Source: Succinivibrio sp.
GTDB lineage: Bacteria; Pseudomonadota; Gammaproteobacteria; Enterobacterales; Succinivibrionaceae
Reading direction: 5' to 3'
Length of the DNA: 57,873 nucleotides
Assembly: GCA_017469335.1 (NCBI GenBank)
Contig: JAFUGP010000128.1
Coordinates: forward strand, 1 to 57,873
A program made the translations under genes and the position numbers. The notes beneath the pieces were generated by a model. The model worked only from the letters and a program-made list of their open reading frames with translations. It ran no database searches and was not told where the DNA came from. Of this stretch, positions 43,871 to 53,687 are shown one piece after another. The stretch's first letter is position 1. Each line of letters opens with the position of its first letter.

Positions 43871-44655
43871 TCAGCATCTGCTCCCCCAAGGGCGGGGTGG
43901 GCAAAACCACTCTGGCGTCCAATCTGTCCTATATTTTCTCGCAGTCCGGCACCAAGGTGATGGCCGTGGACATGGACCCCCAGAATGCCCTGAGATTGTA
44001 TTTCGGCGTCTCACTGGCCGACGAGGGCGGTTTCATCGCCTCCTTGGACTCCCAGGCCCCCTGGCTTAACTCGGCCCTGAACGTCGGGCGCAACCTCTAT
44101 GTGCTGCCCTTTGGCAAGTCCACCTACGAGATGCGCCGCAACTTAGATCAGATCTTCATCAACGAGCCTGACTATCTCAAGACCTCGCAGAGTGCCATCT
44201 TCAACGCCCCGGACCTGTTGGTCATCATCGATTTCCCCCCGGGATACTCCGAGGCGCTCAAGGCGGCGGCCTGCATCACCGATCTCTATGTCATTCCCCT
44301 AAACGCCGACGCCGCCTCGGTGTCGCTGTTAAGCCAAATCAAGGACGGTGATCTCTTTGAAAACGGCGAAAGCGCCAACAAGTACTGCATTGTGCTCAAT
44401 CAGGTGGACAACCGCGTGAAGATCAACCGCGAGATCCAGGATTTTGCGCGCAGCAATTTCCAGGACAAGTTGGCCGGCACCGTGCATCTGGACACCTCGG
44501 TAACCGAAGCGGCCGCGCTGCAGGTACCCATCAGCGGCTTCAACCCCAGCTCCGCGGCGGCCTTTGACATCGGCATGCTGGCCAGGCGTTTGGGCACCAT
44601 GCTGGGCTTCACCGTCAACGAGGACACCATGATCATCAGCCAGGGGCAGGATTAG
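43861..44655 (+). CDS. bcsQ: Cellulose biosynthesis ATPase BcsQ (ParA/MinD family)
   Basis: The protein is 264 aa with the deviant Walker A CSPKGGVGKTTLASNL at residues 7-22 and VDMDPQNALRLYFGV as the switch I/Asp region. LLVIIDFPPGYSE is Walker B-like. In E. coli BcsQ directs polar localisation of the cellulose machine and is needed for secretion. It lies between the BcsP-like gene (10-base overlap) and bcsA (4-base gap). BcsQ is standard in gammaproteobacterial operons. Confidence 0.9.
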   Translation: MPVISICSPKGGVGKTTLASNLSYIFSQSGTKVMAVDMDPQNALRLYFGVSLADEGGFIASLDSQAPWLNSALNVGRNLYVLPFGKSTYEMRRNLDQIFINEPDYLKTSQSAIFNAPDLLVIIDFPPGYSEALKAAACITDLYVIPLNADAASVSLLSQIKDGDLFENGESANKYCIVLNQVDNRVKINREIQDFARSNFQDKLAGTVHLDTSVTEAAALQVPISGFNPSSAAAFDIGMLARRLGTMLGFTVNEDTMIISQGQD

Positions 44656-44659
44656 CGCC

Positions 44660-46783
44660 ATGCTTAAGTTCCTCAAACTGCTCGGGGTGCTGCTCATCGT
44701 CATTCCGGTGCCGGTGTTCACCATCATCACCCCCATGAGTCACACCGATCAGTACATCTTCGGGCTGTGCATGATAGGCGGCTGCGTGCTCTTAAACCAC
44801 CTAAGCCAGAAGCACTACATCTCGGTGGCGCTCATCTTGATCACGGTGGTGTGCTCGACGCGCTACATGTACTTTCGCCTCACGCAGACGTTGGAGTTGG
44901 ACTCCCTCATCGAAACCATCTTCGGCTATCTGCTCTTTGCCGCGGAGATTTACGTCTACTGCATATTGCTTTTGAGCTTCTTTCAGATGTCCTGGTCGCT
45001 GCGCCGCAAGATAGTGCCCCTGCCCGAGGACACCTCCAAGTGGCCCACCGTGGATGTCTACGTGCCCACCTACAACGAGCCTTTGAGCCTGGTGCGCGAT
45101 ACGGTACTGGCCGCGCAGTGCATCGACTACCCCAAGGACAAGCTTAAAATCTACATTCTCGACGACGGGAGGCGTAAGGAATTTGCCACCTTCGCCACCG
45201 AGGCGGGCGTAGGCTACATCACCCGCACCGACAACGCCCACGCCAAGGCCGGCAATCTCAATCACGCCATGCAGCTGACCAAGGGCGAGCTCATCGCCAT
45301 CTTCGACTGCGACCACATCAGCACCCGCATCTTCCTGCAGGCCACGGTGGGTGCCTTTATCAAGGATCCCAGGCTGGCGCTGCTGCAGACCCCCCACCAT
45401 TTCTACTCACCCGATCCCATCGAGCGCAATCTCTATTTGGGGCGCAACATCCCCACCGAGGGTGAGCTGTTCTACGGCCCGGTGCAGCGCGGCAACGACA
45501 ACTGGAACGCCGCCTTCTTCTGCGGCTCCTGTGCGGTGATAAGACGCGCCGCCTTAAACTCCATCGGCGGCTTTGCCTTTGAGACCGTCACCGAGGATGC
45601 CCATACGGCGTTGAGGCTGCAGCGTCACGGCTGGAACACGGCCTACCTTGACAAGATCCTGGCAGGCGGCCTGGCCACCGAGCGCCTTATTTTGCACATC
45701 ATCCAGCGCAACCGCTGGGGCCGCGGCATGATTCAGATCTTCCGCCTGGACAATCCGCTCTTGGGCCGGGGACTGACACTGGCGCAGAGACTGTGCTATC
45801 TGAGCGCGAGCATGTACTTTTTCTTTGCCCTGCCGCGCGTCATCTTCCTGACGGTGCCTCTTTTTTATCTGCTCTTTGGCATCAGCGTGGTGCACGGCTC
45901 GGCCGAGCTCTTGTTCGCCTACGCCCTGCCCCATCTGTTCTTGTCCGTCTACACCAGCTCGCGCTTAAACGGCCGTTACCGCTACAGTTTCTGGGGCGAG
46001 GTCTACGACATCCTGCTCTCCTTCCCGCTGGTGCTGCCCACGCTGGCGGTGCTGTTCTCCCCGCATAAGGGCAAGTTCAACGTCACCGATAAGGGCGGTA
46101 CCGTGGACAAGGCCTACTTTGACGCGCGGGCGGTCAGAGCGCACATCATCTGCGCGGGGTTACTGCTCTTTAGCATGGTATTTGGCTTTGTCAAATATCT
46201 CATGCCCGAGTATTTTGACATTCAGTTGGGAGCGCTGCTTTTGAACGTGGCCTGGGCCACCTTCAACCTCTCCTTGCTGCTGGCGGCCATCTGCGTGGCC
46301 CGCGAGACCCCCAATCTGCGCAAGACGCAGCGCCTGGAGCTCAAGGCCCCGGTGCTGCTCTATCAGCAAAGCGGCATCTGCTCGCGCAGCACCCTAAACG
46401 ATCTCTCCATGACCGGCTGCCGGGTGGAAAACTCCATCGATCAGGATCTCTTGGACGACGATCCGGTGACCGACGTGGAGATCATGTCGGATTTCTCCTC
46501 GGCCTCCATCCCGGTGGAGATGCTGCATGATGCCCCGGGTGCCAAATACCTGCGCTTTAAGTTCCGCGACAGCGACGTGGACTCGCACCGCGAAATCGTC
46601 AGGCTGTTGTTCTCGCGCGCCGACACCTGGGTGGCGCCGCCGCACGAAAAGGACAACGTGCTCAAGTCCTACTTCACCATCCTGGCCTGCACCTATGACT
46701 CGCTGACCCGCAACATCCGGCGCAACCGCGCCCTCAAAAAGCAGCGCCGCAAGGAAGAGGCGGCCCGCGGGGAGGCGGCATGA
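44660..46783 (+). CDS. bcsA: Cellulose synthase catalytic subunit BcsA
   Basis: The protein is 707 aa (E. coli 872; this one lacks the long N-terminal extension). It polymerises UDP-glucose into beta-1,4-glucan and threads it through the inner membrane. GT2 residues are present: VDVYVPTYNEP (131-141), Asp168 in LDDG, Asp216-Cys-Asp218, the catalytic-base TED (Asp313) and QRNRW (349-353). Four or more N-terminal and four C-terminal membrane segments flank the catalytic domain. The PilZ domain has RKTQR (554-558) and DLSMTG (581-586), so activation by c-di-GMP is expected. It overlaps bcsB by 4 bases. Confidence 0.95.
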   Translation: MLKFLKLLGVLLIVIPVPVFTIITPMSHTDQYIFGLCMIGGCVLLNHLSQKHYISVALILITVVCSTRYMYFRLTQTLELDSLIETIFGYLLFAAEIYVYCILLLSFFQMSWSLRRKIVPLPEDTSKWPTVDVYVPTYNEPLSLVRDTVLAAQCIDYPKDKLKIYILDDGRRKEFATFATEAGVGYITRTDNAHAKAGNLNHAMQLTKGELIAIFDCDHISTRIFLQATVGAFIKDPRLALLQTPHHFYSPDPIERNLYLGRNIPTEGELFYGPVQRGNDNWNAAFFCGSCAVIRRAALNSIGGFAFETVTEDAHTALRLQRHGWNTAYLDKILAGGLATERLILHIIQRNRWGRGMIQIFRLDNPLLGRGLTLAQRLCYLSASMYFFFALPRVIFLTVPLFYLLFGISVVHGSAELLFAYALPHLFLSVYTSSRLNGRYRYSFWGEVYDILLSFPLVLPTLAVLFSPHKGKFNVTDKGGTVDKAYFDARAVRAHIICAGLLLFSMVFGFVKYLMPEYFDIQLGALLLNVAWATFNLSLLLAAICVARETPNLRKTQRLELKAPVLLYQQSGICSRSTLNDLSMTGCRVENSIDQDLLDDDPVTDVEIMSDFSSASIPVEMLHDAPGAKYLRFKFRDSDVDSHREIVRLLFSRADTWVAPPHEKDNVLKSYFTILACTYDSLTRNIRRNRALKKQRRKEEAARGEAA

Positions 46784-49164
46784 GCATGCGCAATCACGGC
46801 AAAGCCCGGGGAGTTTTGAGCCTGGCTGTGGCACTGTGGCTGCCCTGGGTATCCCAGACGGTCCGAGCAGACGACCCCTCCATCCTGGAGGAGCTGCTGG
46901 CCCCCGATTATGACCTGGGACCTGCCGATCTCATGCTGCCCGAGGACAATCCCTTCTCGCTCTCGGAGCTGCCCGAGACTCAGCAGAGCCTGGACAGCGT
47001 GGTGAGCGCTCCTTTTGCCATGCAGCTTACTTTCGGCAAATTAGGCGCCAAACACGGCATTTTGATGAGAGCAGGTCAGAACGAGGCCGGACTTACCTTT
47101 ACCATGCCGGTGGACAAGGTGGTGACGTCGGCCAGGCTCAATTTGAATCTGGACATCTCCGATGAGATGGCCGAGCGCAACGCCCACCTGGATATCTTCC
47201 TCAACAACCAGCCCGTGGGCACACTGCCTTTGACCAGGGTCAGCGGTACCGCCTCCTATGAGCTGGATCTGCCCTTTGAGTTCATCACCACCATCAACGA
47301 TTTTGACTTCAAAATCGCCGACGATCAGGGCTTTGGCTGTCTTATCGACAACACCCGGCGTTTTACCGTGACCATCTTGGGTGACTCCACCTTGAACGTG
47401 GAAGGGCACAGCATCTCCATTGACGAGGATCTGAGCATTTTCCCCATGCCCTTCGTCGATCCCTTCGATGTCTCCAAAAACACCGTGCAGGTGGTGCTGC
47501 CCAAATCTCCGGGTGCCGGGGTGCTGAGCGCCGCGGCCATCTTGGCCTCCTACCTAGGCTTCAAAGCCGATTTCCGCGGCGTGAAGTTCAAGGTCAGCTT
47601 AGGTGCTCTGCCCGAGCGGGCCAATGCCATCTTGATCGGCAAGCCGGGGGAGGATCTGGGGGACATCGAACTGCCGGACACCGAGGGGCTGTACGTGCAG
47701 TCCCACCCCGGGGATCCGAGCTACCGCCTCATCCTCATCGTGGCCGAGGGCAAACAGAAACTGCGCAACGCCGTGGGCACGCTCATCTCGGGCACCATCC
47801 CCGAGAAGACCAAGATCTCGCCCATCAAATCGCAGCTCTTTCTGCCCAGCGAGCCCTATGACGCCCCGCGCTGGATCCCCACCGACCGCAAGGTTTACCT
47901 CTCCGAGCTCATCGACAACCGCGATGACATGATCTCCGCGGGACTGTGGCATCCGCCCATCAACTTCAATTTCCGCGCCGCCCCCGATCTCTATCAGTTC
48001 TACGGCGAGCCCTCCGATCTCTATATCCGCTACTCCTTCCCCTTGGAGCAGTGGATGGACGAGCCGCACAGCTGGCTGAACGTCACCCTCTCGGGCAATT
48101 ACATCCGCAATCTGCCCGTCAACAAGGCCGGCGTGTTGGAAAACCTCTGGCGCCTGGCAGGCGGTGACGGACGCAAGGAAGATCATCATGTCCAGCTGCA
48201 GCCATATCTTATTTATGGCGACAACACCTTGAGTCTGTACTTTGACATCAAGTTAAAACAGGGTGCCCCCTGCAGCCTGCTGCACGATCGCAACATCAAA
48301 AGCAGCATTCATGAGGCCAGCTATCTGGATTTGAGCAGCACCAAGCACTACGCCGAGCTGCCCAATCTCTCCTTCTACGTGGGCGCGAGCTTCCCCTTTA
48401 CCAAATACGCCGATTTCTCCGACACCATCATCCTGCTGCCCGATCACCCCAGTGCCACCGAGCTGCAGGTCATGCTGGACATGGCCGCCCGCGCCGGCAC
48501 GGCCACCGGCACCCCCATCACCAACAACCGCGTGGCCCTGGGGTTGGAGGGCAAGGACATCACCCACACCGAGTTTGCCAACTCCAATATCCTGGCCGTA
48601 TCCACCTTAAAGCACACCGACTTTTACGCCAAGCTTTTGGCAGGCTCGGCCTTCAGGCTCACCGGGGAGGAGCTGGAGGTCAAGGATCTGGGACCGCTGT
48701 CGATGGAAGACGGTTTCTTCGGGGCCTTAAGCCGCCTGATGAGCGGGGATTTTAGGCCCGAGAACCTCGATGCCGGCCGTTATATCCGCTCCAATGTCTC
48801 CTGGCGGGGTTTTGTCAGTTTCATCTCCCCCTTCAGGGGCGATCGCATCGTGGTGGCGGTAACCGCCAACGAGGATGAGCAGTTAGACCGGCTCTCGGAT
48901 GATCTGGACAACGATGAGGTCAACCGCTCGGTAGGCGGCGATCTGACCGTGATCTCCGGGGATGACTCGGTTAGGGCCTTCAAAGTGGGCAACAGTATTT
49001 ACTCAGGAGATGTCAGCCGCATGTACAGCATGCTGCACTTTCTGGGGCGACATGTGTTCTGGATGGCCATGTTCTCCTTCGTGATGCTCTTTGCGGCCGG
49101 CATCTTCATCTCCAGAGCCTTAAAGGAGCGTTCCAGAAGACGCCTGGAGAGCGGACAGATCTGA
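46780..49164 (+). CDS. bcsB: Periplasmic cellulose synthase subunit BcsB
   Basis: The protein is 794 aa (typical about 780). A signal peptide of about 30 residues leads to two repeats of carbohydrate-binding-like and flavodoxin-like domains: SARLNLNLDISDEMAERNAHLDIFLN, NTVQVVLPKSPGAGVLSAAAIL and FPFTKYADFSDTIILLPDHPSATELQVML. A C-terminal membrane anchor (MFSFVMLFAAGIFISRAL) follows, which contacts BcsA. It guides nascent glucan across the periplasm. Start ATG overlaps bcsA (ATGA). The stop overlaps the bcsC start by 1 base. Confidence 0.95.
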   Translation: MSMRNHGKARGVLSLAVALWLPWVSQTVRADDPSILEELLAPDYDLGPADLMLPEDNPFSLSELPETQQSLDSVVSAPFAMQLTFGKLGAKHGILMRAGQNEAGLTFTMPVDKVVTSARLNLNLDISDEMAERNAHLDIFLNNQPVGTLPLTRVSGTASYELDLPFEFITTINDFDFKIADDQGFGCLIDNTRRFTVTILGDSTLNVEGHSISIDEDLSIFPMPFVDPFDVSKNTVQVVLPKSPGAGVLSAAAILASYLGFKADFRGVKFKVSLGALPERANAILIGKPGEDLGDIELPDTEGLYVQSHPGDPSYRLILIVAEGKQKLRNAVGTLISGTIPEKTKISPIKSQLFLPSEPYDAPRWIPTDRKVYLSELIDNRDDMISAGLWHPPINFNFRAAPDLYQFYGEPSDLYIRYSFPLEQWMDEPHSWLNVTLSGNYIRNLPVNKAGVLENLWRLAGGDGRKEDHHVQLQPYLIYGDNTLSLYFDIKLKQGAPCSLLHDRNIKSSIHEASYLDLSSTKHYAELPNLSFYVGASFPFTKYADFSDTIILLPDHPSATELQVMLDMAARAGTATGTPITNNRVALGLEGKDITHTEFANSNILAVSTLKHTDFYAKLLAGSAFRLTGEELEVKDLGPLSMEDGFFGALSRLMSGDFRPENLDAGRYIRSNVSWRGFVSFISPFRGDRIVVAVTANEDEQLDRLSDDLDNDEVNRSVGGDLTVISGDDSVRAFKVGNSIYSGDVSRMYSMLHFLGRHVFWMAMFSFVMLFAAGIFISRALKERSRRRLESGQI

Positions 49165-52100
49165 TGAGGCCGCAGATGAGAGCAGCGATGATACAAAAAA
49201 ACGGGCAGAGGCATAAAGCTATGACGGGCAAACCACACCCCAAGGTCGTGACGGGACTTAAGTTCACCGCGCTGGCGCTGCTTTTTGGCGGCATCTATCA
49301 GGCCGCCTACTCCCAGGGCAGCTATGAGCAGGATATGCTGCAGTCGGCGCAAAGCCGCAACGCCGCCCGCGGCGGCTCCATCGAAAGCGGCGGCGCCCCC
49401 ACCGTGCAGACCCAGAGTATGCCCGAGAGCAAGCCTGCCGAGAGCGGCCGCAACGACCTCGGCAACAACGGGAGCACCGGAGTCAGCCTCGCGCCGAGCG
49501 CAGCGCCAGTCACAAGTGACAGCTCTGGCGGCGCTGCCGCCGCCGATGCCGGCTCATCCTCAGCGCCTACCCAGTTTATGCCCATGGACGATAACTCCGG
49601 CAGTGCTGCCGCCTCAGGCGGCGGTGCGGCCGCGGCCACTGCCCCCGCCGCGACCCCCGGGTATGTGCCGCCGGCCGTCACACCTGCCTCGGGCTCGCGC
49701 ACGGCGGTCAGCTCCAAATCCATGCTCGACACCCTGTTCAAGCAGGCTCATCTGTGGCATGACAAATATCAGCCCAAACCCGCCATCCAGACCCTCAACA
49801 GAATTCTGCTGGCCGATCCGGACAACACCGAGGCTTTGTACCTGCTCTCCAAGTGGTCCTCGGAGAGCGGCGACACCCAGAGCGCCGCGGTCTACCGCGA
49901 CCGCCTCTCCACGGTGGCACCCGATGATCCCAGGCTCAAGGAGCTGGAGAGCCAAAAAGAGCTGGACAAATACTCCAAGGATCAGCTGCAGCGTGCCCGC
50001 TCGCTGGCCTCCGCGGGCAATATCCCCGCGGCCTTGAACGCCTATCAGCGCATGTTCAACGGCAGCACCCCGCCGCCGGGGCTGGTGTCGGAGTATTACC
50101 TCACCATGTCAGGCGATCCGGGCATGTACAATGATGCCGTACGCGGCATCAAGCAGTACATCCGCGCCAATCCCTCCGATACCGGCGCCAAGGTGACCTT
50201 CGGCAAGCTCTTAAGCTACCGCGACAACACCAGGCGCAGTGCCATTGAGCTGTTGGAGTTCTACGCCCCGAATTCTGCAGACGCCGACGAGGCCTTAAAA
50301 CAGGCGCTGCTGTGGTACACCCCCGCGCCCGAGGACGAGAAATTCTACCGTAACTACGCCAAGCGCCATCCCGACGATGCCGAGGTATTGGCCCGCTTCC
50401 AGCGCAATGTCGCTGACAATCTCACCGCCCAGGCCTATGAGGGGCTCAATTCCCAGGATCTGAGCAAGGCCCGCGAGAGCTTTGAGGAGATCCTAAAGCG
50501 CGATCCCAACAACGCCGACGCCTTAGAGGGCTTGGGCTATCTCTACCTGCGGCAGAAGGACTACGCCCGCGCCGCCGAGTACTTAAACAAGGCCGCCGCG
50601 CAGCCCGGGTCCAAACAGGATAAACTGCGCTACGACGCGGTGATGGCAAGGGCCAATCTGGCCATCAGCCAGGGCGATCCCACGCTTGCTCTGGCCATGG
50701 CCGATGATCTGCTCAAAAGCCCGGGGTCCAACCATGAGGACGCCCACTTCTTAAAGGCGCAAATCTACCGGCAGCTCAAGCAATACGACAACGCCGCCGA
50801 AGAGCTCAAGTCCATCCTGCGCGACAATCCCTCCAGCCGCGGCGCCGGCGAGATGCTCTACTACACCTACCGCGAGGCGGGCAAGGCCGATCAGGCCAAG
50901 GCCCTCTTGGACACCCTGCCTGCCGATCTCAGGCAGACCCTGATAGCGCGCAGCGCACCCAAACCCGATCCGGTCTCCCCCATCCGCAAGGAAGCCGAGC
51001 GCTACCTAAGTGAAGGCGATCTGACCTCCGCCATCGCCACCTTGCAAAACGGCGTGGCCACTTATCCGCAAAACGCCTGGCTGCGCTATGATCTGGCGCG
51101 GGCCTTGGACAGGGCGGGACGGCCGGCGCAGGCGCAGTCACAGCTCTTTTACCTCACCCGCGACGGGGCAAGCAACGAGCAGCTCTTTGCCGCGGCCAAC
51201 TATTTGAATGCCGCCGGGGATTTTGTCAGCGCCCGGGCGGTGGCCGAGCGCATCTCTCCCTCCTTCCAGAACGGTGCCGTGCGGGACCTCAAGTCCGCCA
51301 TCGCCTTCAAGGAGAATGTCAGCCGCGCTGAGCACTACCTAAAAGCAGGGCAAAAGAGCGCAGCCTTAAACACCCTGCGCAGCACCGGCAAACTGCCCCG
51401 GGGCCTGAGCGCCGCGGAGCTTGGGCACTTGGCTGCCCTCTATCAGCAGGCAGGAGACAGCACCACTGCCCTGAGGCTTGCCGATCAAGCCCGTGCCGCG
51501 GGCATGGGCTCGCAGGCAGGCTTGGGTGACTACGCCGAGATCATCGACGTCTATAACAAAACCAGCCACTACGACAAGGCTCAGGCCCTTTTGACCGATC
51601 CCAGGGTACAGGCCAATACCACGCCTGCGCAGTTAAGCGCCATGAGCTCGGGCAACGCCGTGCGTCAGGCCGATCTGCTAAGGGAGAACGGGCGCAGCGC
51701 CGATGCCTACGACGTGCTCTATGAGGCCTTGAAGGATGATCCGCAAAACCCCTCGCTCATGATGGCCATGGCCCGTCTTTATCATGACAATCAGAAATAC
51801 CCTGAAGCCCGGGCCATCTACGCCAGGGTTCTTGGCGCTGATCCGGTCAATCAGGAGGCGGTGGTCGGAGCCATCAACTCGGCGCTCTCCGACAACGACG
51901 GCGAGGCGGCGCAGGCTTTGGAGAGCCGCCTCTCCGATCCCGACAATCCGCACATTCTCATCCTCAAGGCGCGTATCGCCCGGCAGAACAAGGACTATGC
52001 CCAGGCCATCGAGTACCTAAAGCGCTCCAAGAGCACCCTGGAGGGCTCACCTTACATCACCAAAGATCCCCGTCTTACCCAGGCAGCCGTCCCGGTGCAC

Positions 52101-53687
52101 GCCTACAACAACCCCTTCCGCAACGCTCACAGTGTGGTGAGAAAGCCTGACTACAGTCAGCAGTTAGGCCTCATGCCCTGGGAGACGGGGGCCGATCCCA
52201 ACAACGGCTCGGTATTCAGCGCCGCGCCCTTTGCCTATGACATGGACGCCTTGGAGCGCAGCAAAACGCTGCGCGACGTCAACACCATGCTGCGTGAGCT
52301 CTACGACAAGACCGCCACCTACATGAGCGCCTATGTGCACGCCCGGCAAAAAGACGGCGAGGACGGTCTGTCGACGGTCAACGGTTTTGCCGTGCCCATT
52401 ACCTTCTCCACCCCGCTCTTTGAGGATCACCGTTTCTCCGTGACCTTCACGCCCACCTCCATGGACGCGGGCAGCGCCAGCGCCGACTCCAATTACAAGT
52501 CAGGCTCGGTGGGGCTGTCGGTGGGCGTGAACAATATCATCATAGGCCTGAACTCGCTGATTACCGCCGTGCAGAGCACCACCGATGCGGACGCCGTAAC
52601 CGCGCTGGACAATCAGCTCTCCTCCATGGGCCTGAGCGATGCCCAGATCACCGCGCTGCACAATGCCGAGGATACTTTGAGCCCCGGGGATTACAACATC
52701 GGCACCGCCGAGGGTCTTGAAAAACTAAACCGAGACTTAAGTGCCTTCGCCGGCAGCAGCACCGCCGAGATCACCGCGCTGCGCCGGGCCATCAACAGCT
52801 ATTACAGCGGCACCGGCACCTACGCCTCGCACGCGCGGCGCTCCAACGGAGCCAACTTCGCCTTAAAGCTGCAGGGTGATCTCTACAGCGCCGATATCGG
52901 CGTCAACTCCATCGGCAAGGACGGCTCGACCTTTGTGGGCGGCATTGATTTTCATCCCAAGCTCACGCAGGATCTGACCTTGCGTGTCAAGTTGGAGCGC
53001 CGCTCGCTTAATGACAGCGTGCTCTCCTATTACGGCATGAAGGATGATTACTCCGGTGCCACCTGGGGGGCGGTCACCAAAAACGGCGGCTCCCTGCAGC
53101 TGGCCTATGACAACGGTTATTTCGGCGCCTACGCCGGGCCGTCTTTCTACGCCTACTCAGGGGATCACGTCAAGACCAACCACAGCAAGGGCTTCTCCGC
53201 CGGGGTCTACGTGAGGCCGCTCAACACCGACGAGCAGACCCTCACCGTGGGCGTGAGCGCCGAGTATCAGGACTTTGACAACAACCAGAACCACTTCACC
53301 TACGGTTACGGCGGCTATTTCAGTCCCTCGGACTACTACACCATCTCCATCCCGGTCAACTATCAGCGCAAGGTCAACGACAACCTCGACTTCGCGCTCT
53401 CCGCCTCCATCGGCTATCAGTCCTACACCAACGAGGCCGCGCCCTACTACCCCACCCGCAGCGACTGGCAGGGTACTTTGGAGACCCTGGCCAGCTACGG
53501 CTTTGTCAAGGAAGCCTGGTTTGAGAAGGAAAACGAGAGCGGCGTGGGCGGCTCGGTGAGTCTGGACCTGCACTATCACATCAACGATGTGTTCACGGTG
53601 TCGGGGCACCTGGATTACAACACCTTCGGTGAGTACAAGGAGTACAACGAAATGCTGACCTTCAAGTACCTGCTGGGCGGATATTGA
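49164..53687 (+). CDS. bcsC: Cellulose export porin BcsC with TPR scaffold
   Basis: The protein is 1507 aa, well above E. coli's 1157. The signal peptide hydrophobic core is VTGLKFTALALLFGGIYQAAYS; translation may start at 49164 or at an inner ATG such as 49221 (MTGKPHP). Residues from about 55 to 185 are Ser/Ala/Gly-rich and disordered, which is unusual. Residues from about 185 to 970 hold many TPR units (e.g. NADALEGLGYLYLRQKDYARAAEYLNKAA). The C-terminal BCSC_C beta-barrel (PF05420) runs from about 1060 to 1507 and includes GGYFSPSDYYTISIPVNY. Within it, at about 1115-1210, lies an Ala/Asp/Leu-rich insertion (TALDNQLSSMGLSDAQITAL). It exports cellulose through the outer membrane and needs BAM for insertion. 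Confidence 0.92.
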   Translation: MRPQMRAAMIQKNGQRHKAMTGKPHPKVVTGLKFTALALLFGGIYQAAYSQGSYEQDMLQSAQSRNAARGGSIESGGAPTVQTQSMPESKPAESGRNDLGNNGSTGVSLAPSAAPVTSDSSGGAAAADAGSSSAPTQFMPMDDNSGSAAASGGGAAAATAPAATPGYVPPAVTPASGSRTAVSSKSMLDTLFKQAHLWHDKYQPKPAIQTLNRILLADPDNTEALYLLSKWSSESGDTQSAAVYRDRLSTVAPDDPRLKELESQKELDKYSKDQLQRARSLASAGNIPAALNAYQRMFNGSTPPPGLVSEYYLTMSGDPGMYNDAVRGIKQYIRANPSDTGAKVTFGKLLSYRDNTRRSAIELLEFYAPNSADADEALKQALLWYTPAPEDEKFYRNYAKRHPDDAEVLARFQRNVADNLTAQAYEGLNSQDLSKARESFEEILKRDPNNADALEGLGYLYLRQKDYARAAEYLNKAAAQPGSKQDKLRYDAVMARANLAISQGDPTLALAMADDLLKSPGSNHEDAHFLKAQIYRQLKQYDNAAEELKSILRDNPSSRGAGEMLYYTYREAGKADQAKALLDTLPADLRQTLIARSAPKPDPVSPIRKEAERYLSEGDLTSAIATLQNGVATYPQNAWLRYDLARALDRAGRPAQAQSQLFYLTRDGASNEQLFAAANYLNAAGDFVSARAVAERISPSFQNGAVRDLKSAIAFKENVSRAEHYLKAGQKSAALNTLRSTGKLPRGLSAAELGHLAALYQQAGDSTTALRLADQARAAGMGSQAGLGDYAEIIDVYNKTSHYDKAQALLTDPRVQANTTPAQLSAMSSGNAVRQADLLRENGRSADAYDVLYEALKDDPQNPSLMMAMARLYHDNQKYPEARAIYARVLGADPVNQEAVVGAINSALSDNDGEAAQALESRLSDPDNPHILILKARIARQNKDYAQAIEYLKRSKSTLEGSPYITKDPRLTQAAVPVHAYNNPFRNAHSVVRKPDYSQQLGLMPWETGADPNNGSVFSAAPFAYDMDALERSKTLRDVNTMLRELYDKTATYMSAYVHARQKDGEDGLSTVNGFAVPITFSTPLFEDHRFSVTFTPTSMDAGSASADSNYKSGSVGLSVGVNNIIIGLNSLITAVQSTTDADAVTALDNQLSSMGLSDAQITALHNAEDTLSPGDYNIGTAEGLEKLNRDLSAFAGSSTAEITALRRAINSYYSGTGTYASHARRSNGANFALKLQGDLYSADIGVNSIGKDGSTFVGGIDFHPKLTQDLTLRVKLERRSLNDSVLSYYGMKDDYSGATWGAVTKNGGSLQLAYDNGYFGAYAGPSFYAYSGDHVKTNHSKGFSAGVYVRPLNTDEQTLTVGVSAEYQDFDNNQNHFTYGYGGYFSPSDYYTISIPVNYQRKVNDNLDFALSASIGYQSYTNEAAPYYPTRSDWQGTLETLASYGFVKEAWFEKENESGVGGSVSLDLHYHINDVFTVSGHLDYNTFGEYKEYNEMLTFKYLLGGY

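Noticed and set aside
44801..46834. Long antisense frames under bcsA and bcsB
   Set aside because: They are opposite-strand shadows of highly conserved genes, without start signals.
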